Notes: a model not told the origin generated them from the sequence alone. Positions 37,065 through 50,674 are shown, counted from the stretch's first letter. The stretch is 64,000 nucleotides of DNA from Agaricus subrufescens (GCA_029945375.1 CM057066.1:1860001-1924000), one strand, 5' to 3'. A program made the numbers and translations.

Positions 37065-40000
37065 GTCGACGAACGAAGTCGAGAGTAGATAGAAGATAGT
37101 GCGGTCTGTACTGGGGTGAAGGAGTAACTAATGTTTAAGCAACGAAGGGATTTATAGGGTTTGCGCCAGCCCATTTAGGTGACGGAAAATCTCACGAGTG
37201 CGATAGATCTTGGCTTAGAGCGAAGGGGAAATTCAAGGCAGCGATCCAGGACAGCAGTTTGGTCAGATCCTTACGAGATCAACCTACTTGACCCCGGATG
37301 GTAATATAGCGTTATAATAGCATCACATTTTTGAACCTTGATTTATTCTCACACAGTTCCGCTCTATTATCCACACCAATTTGTGAGGCGTGGGTGATTT
37401 ATCTGAGGCATTTTCGGAGCCTTTTCAGTCTCTCCCCAGGGACGCTTGTTGACAGAATATTTTGGGGTGCAATTAGTGCTCGCGGCTTGGGTGACGGTAG
37501 TCACGAGCTTCAGATCACCGCAACTGCCTAAGTAGTCCTAGGTTAACTTATCCTGCATCATAATAGTTCCGGAACTTTTCAGCATTAGGTTCTCCGCATC
37601 GGCTTCTTTTTATCTCAGGAAACACCACTTCTCGGTTGTCACTGGTATTCTGCCCCCTCCCCACTGCAGAAAGCCAAATTGGTGTATTGGACTGGGGTTC
37701 AAGCAATCCCAGGTGCCTTCTAGGTCCGATTCACCACGCAGTGGACTTGCATACAGCACGCTGTTACCTCGTCAAAACAATGCCAAACTGGTCAGACGGC
37801 AATTAGGTATATTCATTTTCAGGAAGTTTCGGCTCACATCGCCAAGATTTGACGCGAGGCCGAGTGAGATTGAAGGTAGTCATTTAATACGCCAATATCG
37901 GCGCTCCGCGAGCGCATCTATAAAGATTGATGACCTGAAGGACTCGTTGTACCTAACATAATCGCGCCTTCACACGAGCTTGAGCCCCTACTACTTGCTG
38001 CTCGATTTGACAGACAGCTCTGTGAGGAGTCTCATTGATACTTTATCATCTGACAATCTCTTCCCCTTTTTCTTCAGCTTTCCTCCACGTGCCCGCCTAA
38101 TGAGGATGAGTTGTCAAACCGATCACTTCCTGTCGGCGACAACTATTTCTGACTCCCACAAACTTCGACTCGTGCTTCCTACGCAGTTTGTCTTACAATT
38201 AAACTCAGCCCTTGTCTCTCACACTACTGGTATTCTTTCTCATCCTGAGAAGTATTCCGGTGGAAAACAATCCAGCATAAGGCAATGCCATGTCCACAAC
38301 TCCACCGATTGATTGACGTTCATAAGCTATTTCTTCTCATACATGAGCTGTATATGAATTGGCTTGCTGTTGCTCCAAGACGGCCTCCGCGCTAATAAGA
38401 CTAGTAAACCCATGGTATGAACTTCATTTCATAAACCCAAACACACAGAGACTCACGATTCATACCAGAGCATCATCATAAACCCGATAAGAGACATGAA
38501 ACTTAATGGCACGGGAAGGACGAGCGTGGCGTATGGTTCTTTAACTTTCGGCCAGATCAAGATAGCGATGATATCTCCATCATCATGACTCGACGCTTTC
38601 ATCCGATGTTGACCACTGGTGTTAGGTGAACTTGAAGCACAGCAGACCAGAGTCACTTAGGGGCTGAGCTCTTCACGGCATCATATCGCATGATATCATT
38701 AAACATGGTATTCGACAATCTTTACAGGTACCCAGTGCTTCCCACCGGCAGCCACCATTTCTAACTTCGGCGGACCAATGGCATTTGCCACAAGATAGAA
38801 CCTTAGAACCCGGAGCTATTAGTTTACTCCAGTGTTTGTTCCAGAAATATCATAGTGTTACTATTCGAAATCTGATAGGGTGCTCAGTGACAGAAAGACG
38901 AATAGAAAACAGAGGCTTCCACGGGTCGCAGAAGCGACAAATCTTCTATATCCACTTCACTGCAGCAAGCATGTTCGCCTGGCGCTTCCCGTAGTCTGTT
39001 TAGGCTAACGATTTACCACAGAATGTATTTAGGGAGAGAGGAAGTGAATTGATTTCTAAGATTCAACTACATATTCTTCTCACTAGACATCTACCCATCT
39101 TCCGCATAGGTCCCGGTTCTCGCATGGTCCTAGATGAGATTCAATGTCAAGACGGCGTTAGTCCTTAACAAACTCGGTGTTTCGGAGTCTATCACGAGCT
39201 GTGAAGTGCCTATTTATCATTTTGACATTTAACAGCAGTATCATTGCTCGGAGTCGACTTCCGGACATAAGTATGTCAACGCATATAGCCGTGGAGAATC
39301 CCTTTGTTTTGATTACTTCCGACTAAGCCGGACTTCCTTAAGCATGTCCGGGCTACAACATATAAACTAGTCGGTGACTGGACATCATAAGATGCTCTCT
39401 TTCTGCTAGACGGTTACTAGGCCGACGAGTATAGCGCGCTTATTGAAGACTTACCCTCTATTTCCTTCTACTCCCAAGACGGAGACCGATATCGCTACCT
39501 TTCTGGGTATCCGTCTCTTTTCTGGCGATCTGCTTCTATGGATGTGGCGCTCCCTCCCATCACGCTCGCCAGTCAAAGTTGATGGCCAAGTATATCCATG
39601 CTACTCACATTGTATGACTTCGCTTAGACCTTCGCTTAAATGCGCAAGCTAGTGCATAAATGGCACTGAGTCTTTTGTTCCCTCCGTTGGGGCCTGGACC
39701 GTGAAGGCAGAAAATTCCCGTGTCGAAACGCACAGCAGAGTTGAAAAAATTGACCAATTATTTTCTCCAGAATCAACCGTTGGAATATTCGGAGCCCTTA
39801 CGGAAAAAAAAAGGAAGGAGGGAAGAAAGGAAATAAACTCCCAGGAAAACTGGATTGAACACTGTGAGGTTAAAGGTTAAAGGCGGGCCCGGTCACAATA
39901 TGTCAGCTTGCGGGAAAAGACAGGGTTTATCTGTCCATGTGCTTCCTTCCAATGATCTTGGACCAGTAGTTCGGTTACCGAGCAGCCCGAACTGGAAGTT

Positions 40001-41867
40001 TATCCAACACCTCTTTCCCAGACGATAATCTCTACACTGCGCATTGCAGTACTCACGGTGTTTATACAACAAAGATGCCATCAACCTTGGGACTTCAAAC
40101 CCTGAAGAGGCTATGAAGAGCAAAATAACCGTATTTAAAATCTTCAAGCAGAAAAGGGTCGTCACCACCGGAAATTTTTCAATCAAGCGAGAATTATGGT
40201 TACTCCAAAACAAAATTTCCCAAGGCACCCGTGAATCGCGGCTTGTGTGCGAATGTCATGGCAATACGCTCTCGAGCGTCCCCCAGCTTTCTCTTATTTT
40301 CTCTGCGCCTCTCATGCCGTGCGATCAGATCAAGGGCATGTTTGTTCAAATGGCAGAAAAGAAGATCAAACAAAGCTCGATTTTTTTTGCGCGATTTATG
40401 TGGCAAATTATTTGTCATAGAGTCGGACTTTCTGCTGGGGTGAGTAAATGATCAAATTGGTGGCTGTATTGTCATTATCGGAGTATCCAACACCCTAGAA
40501 GGCGGCAAACTGCGAAGCAAATCAAGCCTACATCATTCAATGAACACCAAGATCGCCCATAATCAAGCTCCAGGGAAGAACTCGGCAAGAAACAGGTCAG
40601 ATGAACAGATCCTTTGATTCTGGAAATAGATCAGTAATTGATGTTTTTGGGAGGGCACACTTAGGTCTATAGAACAAAAACAACAGTATCGCATGATTTA
40701 TCGAGATCTACGCATGTACCGGCATTGATCATAATAGAAGACAATTCAAGGCACCTCAAAAAGGTTGTTCCCCTCTCTGACAATATTGTTCATACATCTA
40801 GACAGACGTCCATCACCAACAATCATCTCAGAATACCGTTCCCATCGCCCATCGTCCAAAAGCACAACAAGCTTAAGCGAAAAGCATTTGACCGAATGCG
40901 ATTCCTGCGGAATCCCGCTGACGGCAAAACAGTGGTTGACTTGCAAAGGCTGTCAGTTGACTAGATTCATGCATGGGACTCACACAGTGCTCATTACTCG
41001 GATCATGCTCATACCCATACCAGACGTCATATCAAATATCATGAAATACTACGCTTGCCTTTCCAAGTTACCTCTAATGAGCATGCCCAAGGCAGCCCCG
41101 ACTCCCAGACTTGTCAAATTAACTAACATTTGGCACCTTCCAATCCTCCAACCCTTTGAATGTCTACAGCACTTTCAGCATGAGGCCAAAGATAGAGTTA
41201 ATTAATACGCTAACAAGACTACTAATTTTCAGTAGCCAATATTTTTACACCTGAGCACCGCCCATAGGCTCTATAAATATCGTCACTGGGTACACTGGAA
41301 CAAATTTCTTTCAGATCTAACCATACCATTTGTAGTTCCGCCAAAAGATAAGTTAATATCAGCCTGACGATCTGACCCTTCGCATGTATTGTGAGCATCT
41401 ATTTTTAGTACGATGGTGGCTCATCCTGATTAGTTACACTAGCATCTTCCTTTCGCCTCAATATATGAGCGGTGACACTTCATCTTGGGCCGATAATTAT
41501 ATCGACGAATGAAAATAACGTGCATCACACCAGAATAAAAGATGTCGAACCAAGGGGCTTGGGGTTTCATAGGGTCATGCTCATTATATCCAATCATTTG
41601 TTCGCTTCTACATCGAATTGGAGTCTATGACGCACTCCTCAGCACACTCCCTACAGGTGTATATTTATTCATCAATACACTTAGGGAATATCTCTCTCGC
41701 GTTACGCGTTCGTAGGCAAGGGTTCCTGTTCGTGGCGCCCGGACGATAAAATTTTCTTCATAATCATCTAAACCAGGTAGGATCCTAATTTCCATCAAGG
41801 GAATTCAAAAAGGGCTTTTATTATTGTACCACAACATCGTGGTGCGCTGATGAAGAAGAACTTCTTC
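37065..41867. other. 4.8-kb gene desert with a possible zinc-finger fossil
   Basis: The longest stretch without a supported gene. Frames such as 37980-38312, 40044-40451 and 40765-41205 have no convincing exon structure. One short segment near 40885-40965 (ECDSCGIPLTAKQWLTCKGC) has the Cys spacing of the start of a ZZ-type zinc finger but lacks a following Cys pair. A minus-strand segment at 38456-38600 has one hydrophobic span. This may be decayed genic or transposon DNA. Confidence 0.45.
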
Positions 41868-44716
41868 TCAATCAACAGCCTGAACACCGTCGTAAGCGGG
41901 TAACCGCTGACAAGCTTCAGCCCAATCGATAGTCCCATCCACCAATCCCGTCAGAGCGGCAATCACATCATCGATAGAACCAATTCTTTGATCCATAGTA
42001 TCACGTTCTCTGAGAACCAGAAAAGGGGCACGGGAATACGTTAAGAATGTAGAAACAAAGGAACGAATTAAAAAGTTAAAAAAAGCATTTGCCACAAAAT
42101 GAGATGACTGGAACTTACCGAAGTGTCATAGTATGATTTTGTACAGCTATTTTGCACGGCGTCCGCATTAACAGCCCCAAGCCGCATGGATGTAACATCA
42201 GAAAGTCGTGTTGCCAGTTTAGGTTGATTGATTCGGGAATGAATCGGTATTGAATGAGATAAGTGATTAATGTAACAAAGGAAATAACGGCGGCAAAGAT
42301 AAAGATGGTCAGCCACAGGTCAGCGGTGGATTGATATTAGGTTTGACGTACAAGCAAAATCAATCGTTACTCCGTAAGGTGTGCCGAGCTCATCGTTCCG
42401 AGCATATCGTTTTCCGATGGACGTATTAGAATCATCCACACGAGAGAAAATACCCGCACGGCGAAGCTTGGTGGCTTTTGTAAACAAAGTCAAAAGAAAG
42501 GTATAAGAGTCAGATGGTCAGCATATGGAATCGGGGCACACATGCCCAGAGAACTGGGGGGTGAGTCAAAATGGATCCAACTCACAAACTTCTTGTACCA
42601 GAGGATCAAATTCAGTGCGTGCACTTAAAGGCACGATGAGGACCTTGGTAGGGGCCACAACGGGTGGTATCGAAAGCACCTAAGATTAGTTATGAATGGT
42701 CAGTAAATCGAAACATCTACTCAAAGAGTCAGGGTACTCACACCACGCTCTACGTCCGATTCTCTGCTCCAAAAGCTATGTTCAAGGAGGGTGTAAAGGA
42801 TACGGCCAAGGCCGAAAGATGGTTCGATAACGTTTGGAGTAAACTCCCGGACTGATGATATACAATAAAGTCAGGCGGAAGTGATGAATTAGAGTTACAG
42901 ATGGTTACATCAGATTTCGGCAGGTACTCACTTGACTGTTTGAAAGTCTTACGCTCAATAGTAAGGATATCTGGAGATAACTGGAACTCCTTGCCATCCT
43001 GGGAGGTGATAATTGCGGAGCTAAATCCAAGAGTACGGAATCAGAAAGGGATCGGTGACAATAGATGATTGGTGACCGCCACCTAATCTTCACTCACCCT
43101 TGCATGAGTTGACCTTTGATTTTGATCAAAGCGGCTTCATCCAAGGATTCCACGGTCTTTTGAATAATGCCTGCATCTTGCTTGAAAGTCTTGCCCAAAT
43201 TCTTTTTGTTCCATTCTACTGCTTCTCTTTCCGTCACGATGGGTTCCTTTAGTGCTTGGCGGACAACCAGTGGATGGCCCGTCTTTGCGGTGTGCACGGA
43301 CAGATCATACGCGGCCCGATCCGCGCATCCAACACACTCCGTCCAGCCAGTCGAGTTATGGATCTCTGCGTCCCAACAATCAGTCGCGTAGTGCGCCATC
43401 TCGTTACCCATATGTTGACGGAATCGCAAGCGTTCAGGATTAATGCCAATCTTGATGAGAAATTGGTATATCCGCGCAACAAAATAACCGAGGGTCTCAT
43501 TGGCGATGATACCCTTGTCTACGGCCTCGCCAACAGCCATTTTGACAGTTTGACTGCTCCCGTTTTCTTGGACATGCCGATCGAGTAGATAGATTTCAAC
43601 ACCACGTACTTCACCGAACTTGTCGTGATCCTTTTCCTCTGGATCCACATAATGTTCGATTTCCGCCATCGTGAATTCACGTACACGGAGAAGGCCAGCA
43701 CGGGGTGAGATTTCGTTCCGGAAAGAGCGGCCGATCTGTGCAGACGCGAACGGAACTCGACCATTATTGTATTCCAGAAGGCGAGAGAAGTTGAGGAAAT
43801 GACCCTGGGCCGTCTCAGGGCGGAGATAACTGTAGAGGTATATATTGAGACACCTAAATGCTGACGAGCCAAACTTGAGTAACGAACCCTGGATGCTGAC
43901 CAGTGGGGCCGATGCTACTGGTGAACATGAGATTGAACTGTTGGGGTTCGCCAACCTCATTATCGGTGTCCGGGTTACGGATTTTGTGAGTACGACAAAG
44001 CTCTCCGAGCTGGGGACCGGTATAATTGTCCAACTGATAACTCATCTTAAGCATCAAAAAGCATACAAGCAAAACTACGGTCCACGCACCTGAGCCAAAA
44101 TGGTCTCATACTCTTTTACGACAGCATCATCAAGTACAACAGCAGCAGCCTTGGCGTTCTTTTTCTTCTTCTTCTTGTCCTTGTCGTCCTGAGGAACAGC
44201 GGCAACGCCTCTCGCTTCCAAATTACCGGCGAGCCTCGCCTCAAGGACGTTTTTCACAAGATGGTCGGCGCGGAGAACATCTCCAGTTTTGGTATCCTTG
44301 ACCATCCAATCAGCGAAACGTGCTACGTGTCCAGACGTCTCAAACACGGGAGAAGGAGTCATAATGGTGGTATCCAGTTCGAGCATGCCTTCTTCCACAA
44401 TGAAATGTTTGCGCCATTCCGAGATGATGTTTGCCTGCAAAGCAGAACCTGGCGGGCCATAATCATACAAACCAGCCACACCTAGCGCAACAGGTCATTA
44501 CAGATCCACGATCGAAGAAAACAGCGAAATACCCCCGTAAATTTCAAAGGCAGGGGCGTAGAAAAATCTTCTGTTGAGCAGGGCATCGAGACGGGTCTTC
44601 TCGAACGGGTGCGCTGTCTTGTTCACCGTCGTAGGCATTGTGGACTGGAAGCGACGATGAAGGGAGCGATAAGAAGTTGTGATACGAAAATGGAGACCTC
44701 CATATGCAAATCGCAT
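41868..44716 (-). CDS. GRS1: Glycyl-tRNA synthetase, probably dual-targeted
   Basis: About ten exons on the minus strand. Class II motifs of GlyRS are clear: [17 protein letters not shown] near the start, [14 protein letters not shown], the motif 2 region [20 protein letters not shown], then AEIEHY, and motif 3 in [20 protein letters not shown]. The C-terminal anticodon-binding domain reads [12 protein letters not shown]...GVTIDFASVQN and ends in [13 protein letters not shown]...; stop at 41868. The enzyme charges tRNA-Gly. Two in-frame ATGs exist: 44716 adds 26 residues rich in Arg, Ser and aromatics (ending [11 protein letters not shown]) that look like a mitochondrial presequence, and 44638 (MPTTVNK) gives the cytosolic form. 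Only 45 bp separate the upstream ATG from the stop of the bestrophin gene before it. Confidence 0.93.
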
Positions 44717-44761
44717 CAAGGTTCTTGCTACAGCTTTATTGACATTTGTTTACTACCGACT

Positions 44762-47083
44762 CTACCTACTCAGCTCACGTATAATCGCTTCAGGGCCCCG
44801 CTCTACCCAGACATTTGGACCTACGCGCTCACAGCCCTTTGAAAACATGAAGTCATTATCCGGAACAAACACCCAATGTGATGGATCCGGAGGCGGTACA
44901 GAGGTCACGGCCTTTAGCTCTTCCTCTGCATTCATATTTTAGATTTTAATATTCTGTCAGAATTTTTTCAACCCACTGATGATAGTATCGGTGAAGTGAT
45001 CAAGATCCTGTAGCATAAAGAAAAAATTGTCAGAGCATCATTCCAGGAATTACATTCGCAACTTACGAGATCATTCAAGTCATAACCAAACGGATCTGTA
45101 GAAACACATCAGCGCGCCCAGTATTGGGGAGGGAGGAGATGGTGCCTACTCACGTTCTATGATATCACCTAGGACAAGGAACCCAAAGTAGAAGAAACTC
45201 TAGAGCTCCAGCTCAGACTTGGTTATGAGATGATTCTAAGAGCCGATACCCACACAGATAATAGTGGCTGGAATCGTTGACCTTCCGAGGACCGTCCATA
45301 TCATAGACGGCTACAACTATTTATCAACACCCTATTTTCTTCCACGGACCATAAACAATTCTCACCAAGAAAAGAGAGTATATGACCGTCACGGTCCATA
45401 AATGAGTTGCGTAGCTACAGATTCAGATCAGCGATTATCACAAACAATTCACCCACACCAACTGACGAGAAAGGGATAGGCGTTGTCAAAATGCGTTCTA
45501 GACTCGTTAGACATTGCACAAGCAGATTCAACGCCCTAGTGAGGGAACCTATCTCGTTTCAGTGGATACCCTCCTGCACACCTATATTCCGACTCCACTC
45601 ACCAATCGTCCCAGCATCACTCAAACCCCTCTGTTGCAAAGACGCAATATATGAACTCTGTTGGAGTCGATCGTTAATACACGACAATCACATGAACGTA
45701 TGACGCCAACCAGATATAGTGAAATCTCCAGCGGAATATTATGCGAAACAATAGAGCTCTGCAATTTCGCGCGTAATCGAGCAGCTCTCCTCCCCTTATA
45801 ATGTCCCCGCTTCGCAAAATACCTCATCAAAAGCGAAAATGGGAAGAAGTCAAACAACGAGTATTTCGGTGGCATGCTAGCCGGAAATAACAGCTTCTCC
45901 TCATTTCGAGGAAGAATAAAACGTTTCTTGCGCATTCGAATCTCCCTGTCGTATTGTTCTCTTGTTTCACCAGCCGGGTCCTTCCATGGACGATTGAGCC
46001 GCTCCTCTTCGCTGATCGTCGATTGACTCATTCGACCACGAGACGCAGTAACAGGCTGCGGAAGCTCCACCGGAGATTTCTGGTTTGACGCGCTACCCCG
46101 GGGAATCTCAGATGTTGATGGACAATTCCTTTCCATCGAGGCGGGGAGCCCAGCAGGTAAGGTATAGGGGTATAAGAACTTAACACAATGATACAGATCC
46201 CTAAAGAAAAAAAACAATGAAGCAAACGTATGCAGATCACACGGGAAATCAAATACCCACTCATAATAGATCCCATCTTCTCCACGAAGGTAATGCTTAA
46301 GCGCAACAGCATACGCTCCCAATAGATTAATAACTGTTTTCTTCTCAACCAGCATCTTCGCTCGGAGCTCCCGACCACGTTCCATTCTCTCCTCTTCTGG
46401 TAGATTCGCGTCTGGCTTCGGATCTAACATGCCAAGATTCAAATGAAAATCCCGCTTCCACATGAAAAGCTATCAATACACACCTGGGACATGAAACCAC
46501 AGCGTCCTAGCGAAATTACGGGTGCCAAATATAACCGAGCTCCATAAGCTGCGTGCCTCATCGTACCTCTGAAACGATGACGTTGTACGATAGGATATCA
46601 CAAAAGCCAACAGTGTCCCCAATCTGTATTTCAAACTCAATCCATAAACCCATCTAGAGGCACCAATCTGATCCGAGGATTTACATACACAGTGAGCAGC
46701 GCGGGGTCAACGCACAGTCCATATCCTCGTTCATTAAGGGCTACGATCAAGGTCGACCAAGCGGCAAAGAAGAGCAGAATATGCCAACAGCGAAAAAGTG
46801 CTGTGGAAAGAAGGCAGTGCAAGAGGTGGGCACCAGCGTGCAATCTAGAGCCAAGACTTCACCAAGACGCCAATTAAAAGATAAGCAAGCGACGTACGGA
46901 TATGATGCATAATTCCGCCTTTTCTGTGGGCCAAGTCCTCTGCCCTGAAAGAGAGAGAGTTAACTGCATGTTTGTGAATGTGATTACATTTGAATATGAA
47001 CTGGGGTCCGTGGGGGTGAAGAGATAAGCAGCTGAGAATGAATAACGTACAGGCCGAGTCCCCATCTCGAATGTCGAGTCCAT
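44762..47083 (-). CDS. Bestrophin-like (UPF0187) anion channel, paralogue 1
   Basis: Roughly a dozen short exons join from MDSTFEMGTRPGRGLGPQ (start 47083) to the stop at 44762. Hallmarks of the fungal bestrophin/UPF0187 family appear in order: TALFRCWHILLFFAAWSTLI (first membrane helix), AFVISYRTTSSFQRYDEARS, FARTLWFHVPD, a VEKKTVINLLGAYAVALKHY segment, YLRGEDG, then DLYHCVKFLYPYTLPAGLP. A variable hydrophilic insert of about 150 residues follows. The family end is LYLSSYIASLQ, LERILTTPIPFSYATHLW, FFYFGFLVLGDIIEHPFGYD and EELKAVTSVPPPDPSHW. Bestrophins are pentameric chloride/bicarbonate channels; the fungal members are poorly characterised. Gene 53041-55362 is a close paralogue in the opposite orientation. 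Confidence 0.85.
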
Positions 47084-48635
47084 AATTAACGCAATAACCT
47101 TCCAGCAGGCAACGAGCAGGCAACGAGTTCAGGCGCTATTTATGTAGCAGCAGTCTGCCTGGAGAACGGAAGGCGAGAGCATTGCACTATGACCGACACT
47201 TCCAGCATGGGGTAGGGGTCGAATCATCGAAACCTGTATATTGAAAGTAAGGGTAAGACCGCACAAGCCGTAAGGAGTTTCACAGGAGGACCAGACATGG
47301 AAAGCATGGCAAAGGATTGCAGCAGCGAAAGCCAGATTAGTCGAGTTGTGGCCTGCCAAGCCCATTGTCACAGTCACTCCGTTTTAGTCTAAATGATTAA
47401 TATGTCATTCATTCTTGCATCCTTGCAGCTGTAGTGCCAAGGTTGACTTGTATTATGCACTTGAGGCTTGGGCTGGGTATAAACTGGGGTGATCACATCG
47501 AGGTCCGCCAAGCCCGAGGGTGAATGCTGTGCTTCATGCCGAGCCAAAAATGACTTTCACGTTCCGAACACGTGGTCTCCAAGATTGTCTTAATTCTGCA
47601 TTTTAATACCGCTCAGAACCCCAGGCCAACGTGAAGACGCGGCGGAGGGTAAGTATTAAGGGGAACGCTAGATGTCAATCACTCAGCTGCGTCCGCTACT
47701 ATCCGAGGGTTGAAACTTACATTGGAAATGGTGCAAGCATTAAAATAAACGGACCGGAAGCCCTCCTTCCGAAGGAAAGATTTTACGCTGAAAATAGTCA
47801 TGACACTATCATAGCTCGATATAAGTATACTGACAATTAGATTACGCCCAAGATAAGTCTGGTGAGAGTTTTCTCACAGTTTCTGTCCTAGTTGTCAACG
47901 CTGTTTAAAGGGACTTGCCGAGATGAGAGTTGTACTACACATGTCAGGTATTATGGGACGGTGATTCTCACAATTGTCTCCGTTGCAATCGATAAGCAAT
48001 GTCGCCAAGGCGCTAGAAAATTTTCCGGGATGGATGAAGCAAGTCTTGGCCTCCGGGGTGTAAGGGGGTGAGCAATTATGAGTCAATGTCGCTAGGTAAT
48101 TCGTGAGTTATTGTTAAGACGTCCAACATGGTGGCGTAAACTAACCCGTTCAACGAGGGGAGATCGATGGGCGGGTGGTTGCGTGATGCGACGAATCTAG
48201 TCCAGCCAAATGAGACTATCAGACTAATAGTCGAAATGGTAAATTAGCCAAAACGCCTGATCAAGGTAGGGGTATACCTGCTAGTATAGTGTGATCCTAC
48301 GTGTGGGCCGGGAAGCATCAAGCTGATGCAGTGAAGCGGTTGGTGGATGGTATATGGCGTTCCTCGTGGTACGGGTGCGTTGATGAAGGAAAAAGGGGCT
48401 CTGACATTGTTATTGGCAGCTGGAATAGGAATAGCACGTCCCACACGGAGAAATCGATACCGGTGGTCATACTGCACTATTCTTTCAGGAGAAGTGTTTC
48501 ACCCCGGCCTTGAGCGATGATATAGGTATTGGCACGCATCGACTACACGATTCAACATCGTAGGCAAATGAGACGCTACCTAGTAGACATGTGCGAACAC
48601 ATCGCAGCTGATGCCCGAGAAAGACTTCCGAATAT
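47084..48635. other. Intergenic region without a supported gene
   Basis: About 1.55 kb between two minus-strand genes; no motif or RNA gene recognised. Confidence 0.5.
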
Positions 48636-49565
48636 TTACATCGTCTTCTTCGTTTTAGTTGTTTTACCGACCGCGACTTTGGATGCGATATTCAACTGCT
48701 GAACAATGTCCCGGCCTAAGACCCAAATGATAAAAGAGGGTACAAGGAGCCACAATCTGTGTAGGTCGGTCAATACACCTGACTTTGTGCACACAAGCTG
48801 AACACCTACCCGTTGGGTACAACCCACAATGTGATCAAGGTGAATACATCGTTGTGCCTGATATTACAAAAGCCGCAGAAATAGTCATTGAGCCAGTAAA
48901 GGGCTGTCTTGGAAAGTGTCATGCTGATGGCAATTAGCCCAATTACCGGGGCGCCCGGCGATTGAGCACCATGAGCCAGATAAACATATACAAGGTTGAG
49001 GATTGTTTCGACGATGTTCATGAAAGCTTTATCATAGGTCAACATGACTGAATGAAGATACGTGCGCACAATGAACATACATTGAGCATTGGTGAAGCCG
49101 TTGTTGCTCTCGAGCGCTGGGAGGCCGTAAACCTAGGGTATTGCATAATAAGACAAGAGCTTGAAGATAACGAGATAATATACACACGTAGTCAATCTAT
49201 TGATGTGTCAGTGACAATTCCGTACTGCATGAGATTCAGATAGAACCTACCTCCTGATACAACGCGTAGGGGCTCCAAATCCAATGAAGACTGCCACCCT
49301 AGTAGAATTGATAGATATGTCAGGGGGCTTAGCCCGGCGGCGGAGACCGTCATCCCTAGATGGCAGCGGTCAACATGAACCACGGTACGAACCTTCATCG
49401 AATGGGGTCTAGCAGAGAATGAATTGGTGAACAAGGTTGGATACCTTACGCATCGTGTCTAAACGGGGGTACACACCTCATGAAACAATACCCAACGTCC
49501 CATAGTACGACTGGCGCTGTGAGGATAAACCAAGCACTAATCCACCAGTGCGTTTTTACTGCCAT
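48636..49565 (-). CDS. Conserved basidiomycete polytopic membrane protein (EXPERA/EBP-like topology)
   Basis: Starts at 49565 (MAVKTHWWISAWFILTAPVV) and ends at 48636. Exons continue through VLWDVGYCFMR, RPHSMKGG, SLHWIWSPYALYQE, a nine-nt micro-exon for IDY (49196-49188) and VYGLPALESNNGFTNAQ. The rest has three more spans: NIVETILNLVYVYLAHG, the APVIGLIAISMTLSKTALYW span and LWLLVPSFIIWVLGRD, with a Lys-rich tail. About five spans in all. I recall close homologues in many Agaricomycetes with the same HWIWSPYxLYQE and FTNAQSLLN signatures; they are annotated as hypothetical. The overall layout resembles emopamil-binding/EXPERA membrane proteins, but that link is only suggestive. Ends in KTTKTKKTM, not a clear ER signal. 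Confidence 0.78.
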
Positions 49566-50674
49566 TTGGTGCGGGAAGTCGAAGGAATGGGAAGGAAAAT
49601 AACTTTAGAGACAGGAGCGGCTCGAGGATGGACCGTGGGTGCATGTCCCACAGTGTGTGATATGCCGAGCCCAAACTGGGATTTGTATCTATTGCCGGGC
49701 CAGGGTTTACCCGGTCAGCTGGTCGGTCGTAACCTCGACTGCACGAGACCGCATACCGCCGGCAGGGTTCGACTGCTCAGATCTGCACACCCGTCAAGCA
49801 TCGAGGCCCAAGGCGCCTGCTATGTGCCTGGCAATTTTGGTACCTTGACATGTCTCTACCGTTGTATCAAAATAGACACTGCGTTCACAACCCCTGCAGC
49901 TAAGTCAAATCACGGGTTGATGATACTCTGCACCAGTCTAGGTCTAATGGCGAATATCACAAGAATCTACTCCTCACTAGGCGTCTTCGACTTTCGCAGA
50001 CGATTGTCCCAAAGAACCGCTCTGTGCACGAGGTCAAATCCATGGTGATCTTGACAAAAGGGCTCTCTGGCTTGGGATCTTGACATGACCTTACCATGGA
50101 AACACTGAGTGATGTGGCAACCGAAGTCTGATATTCCCTTTGTCCAACGCGACGTGATTTCCCAGTTGGGCCCAGGGCAGTCCCTTGCTATCTTGGAAGA
50201 CTAGGGTAAACTTCAGAAGTGTTGTCACACGTATCAAATGGCTAAGAGGTAAGTTACTTTTGTATACAGGTCGACCGGCATCGTTCCCGCATAGCCATGA
50301 CCCATGACCCAAAGTGTCTGCGAGTACGTACTACCAAGAAGAAAAAAATTTTGCCTCGGCCATCTCGCCCGAAGTCAATCAACTAGTGCCGGGGAACAGC
50401 AGTGCCTTGTGGCATGTACCTGGCAGGAGGACACAGTCTTAGATTGGCGACGTAACGCCAGGCACCGGCAAAGGTACCGTCCAATGAGCAGAAACCTTTA
50501 TTCAGGGTCTTCCATCAATGGAAGCTAAGCTGTGAGCCACCGCTAAGTATAAAAGGTCTTCCGTTCACTCAGCATAGCCTAGCACACAACAGAAAAGTTC
50601 CACGGTCTTATCCCCGTCCCTTCTCCCTTACCCTCCCGCTGTCCCAGAGCTCAGATCTTGTACCCTGCTCTATA
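49566..50674. other. Intergenic region and promoter of the repeat-peptide gene
   Basis: About 1.1 kb between divergently transcribed genes. Frames such as 49548-50048 lack motifs. The TATA element at 50548-50555 is the only recognised site. Confidence 0.5.
50548..50555 (+). promoter_or_regulatory. TATA box of the repeat-peptide precursor gene
   Basis: TATAAAAG lies 127 bp upstream of the ATG at 50675, followed by a C/T-rich leader ending in CTATA just before the ATG. Confidence 0.55.

Noticed and set aside
37980..38312. 110-codon frame in the gene desert
   Set aside because: No motif or homologous pattern, Ser/Phe-rich, no supporting exon.
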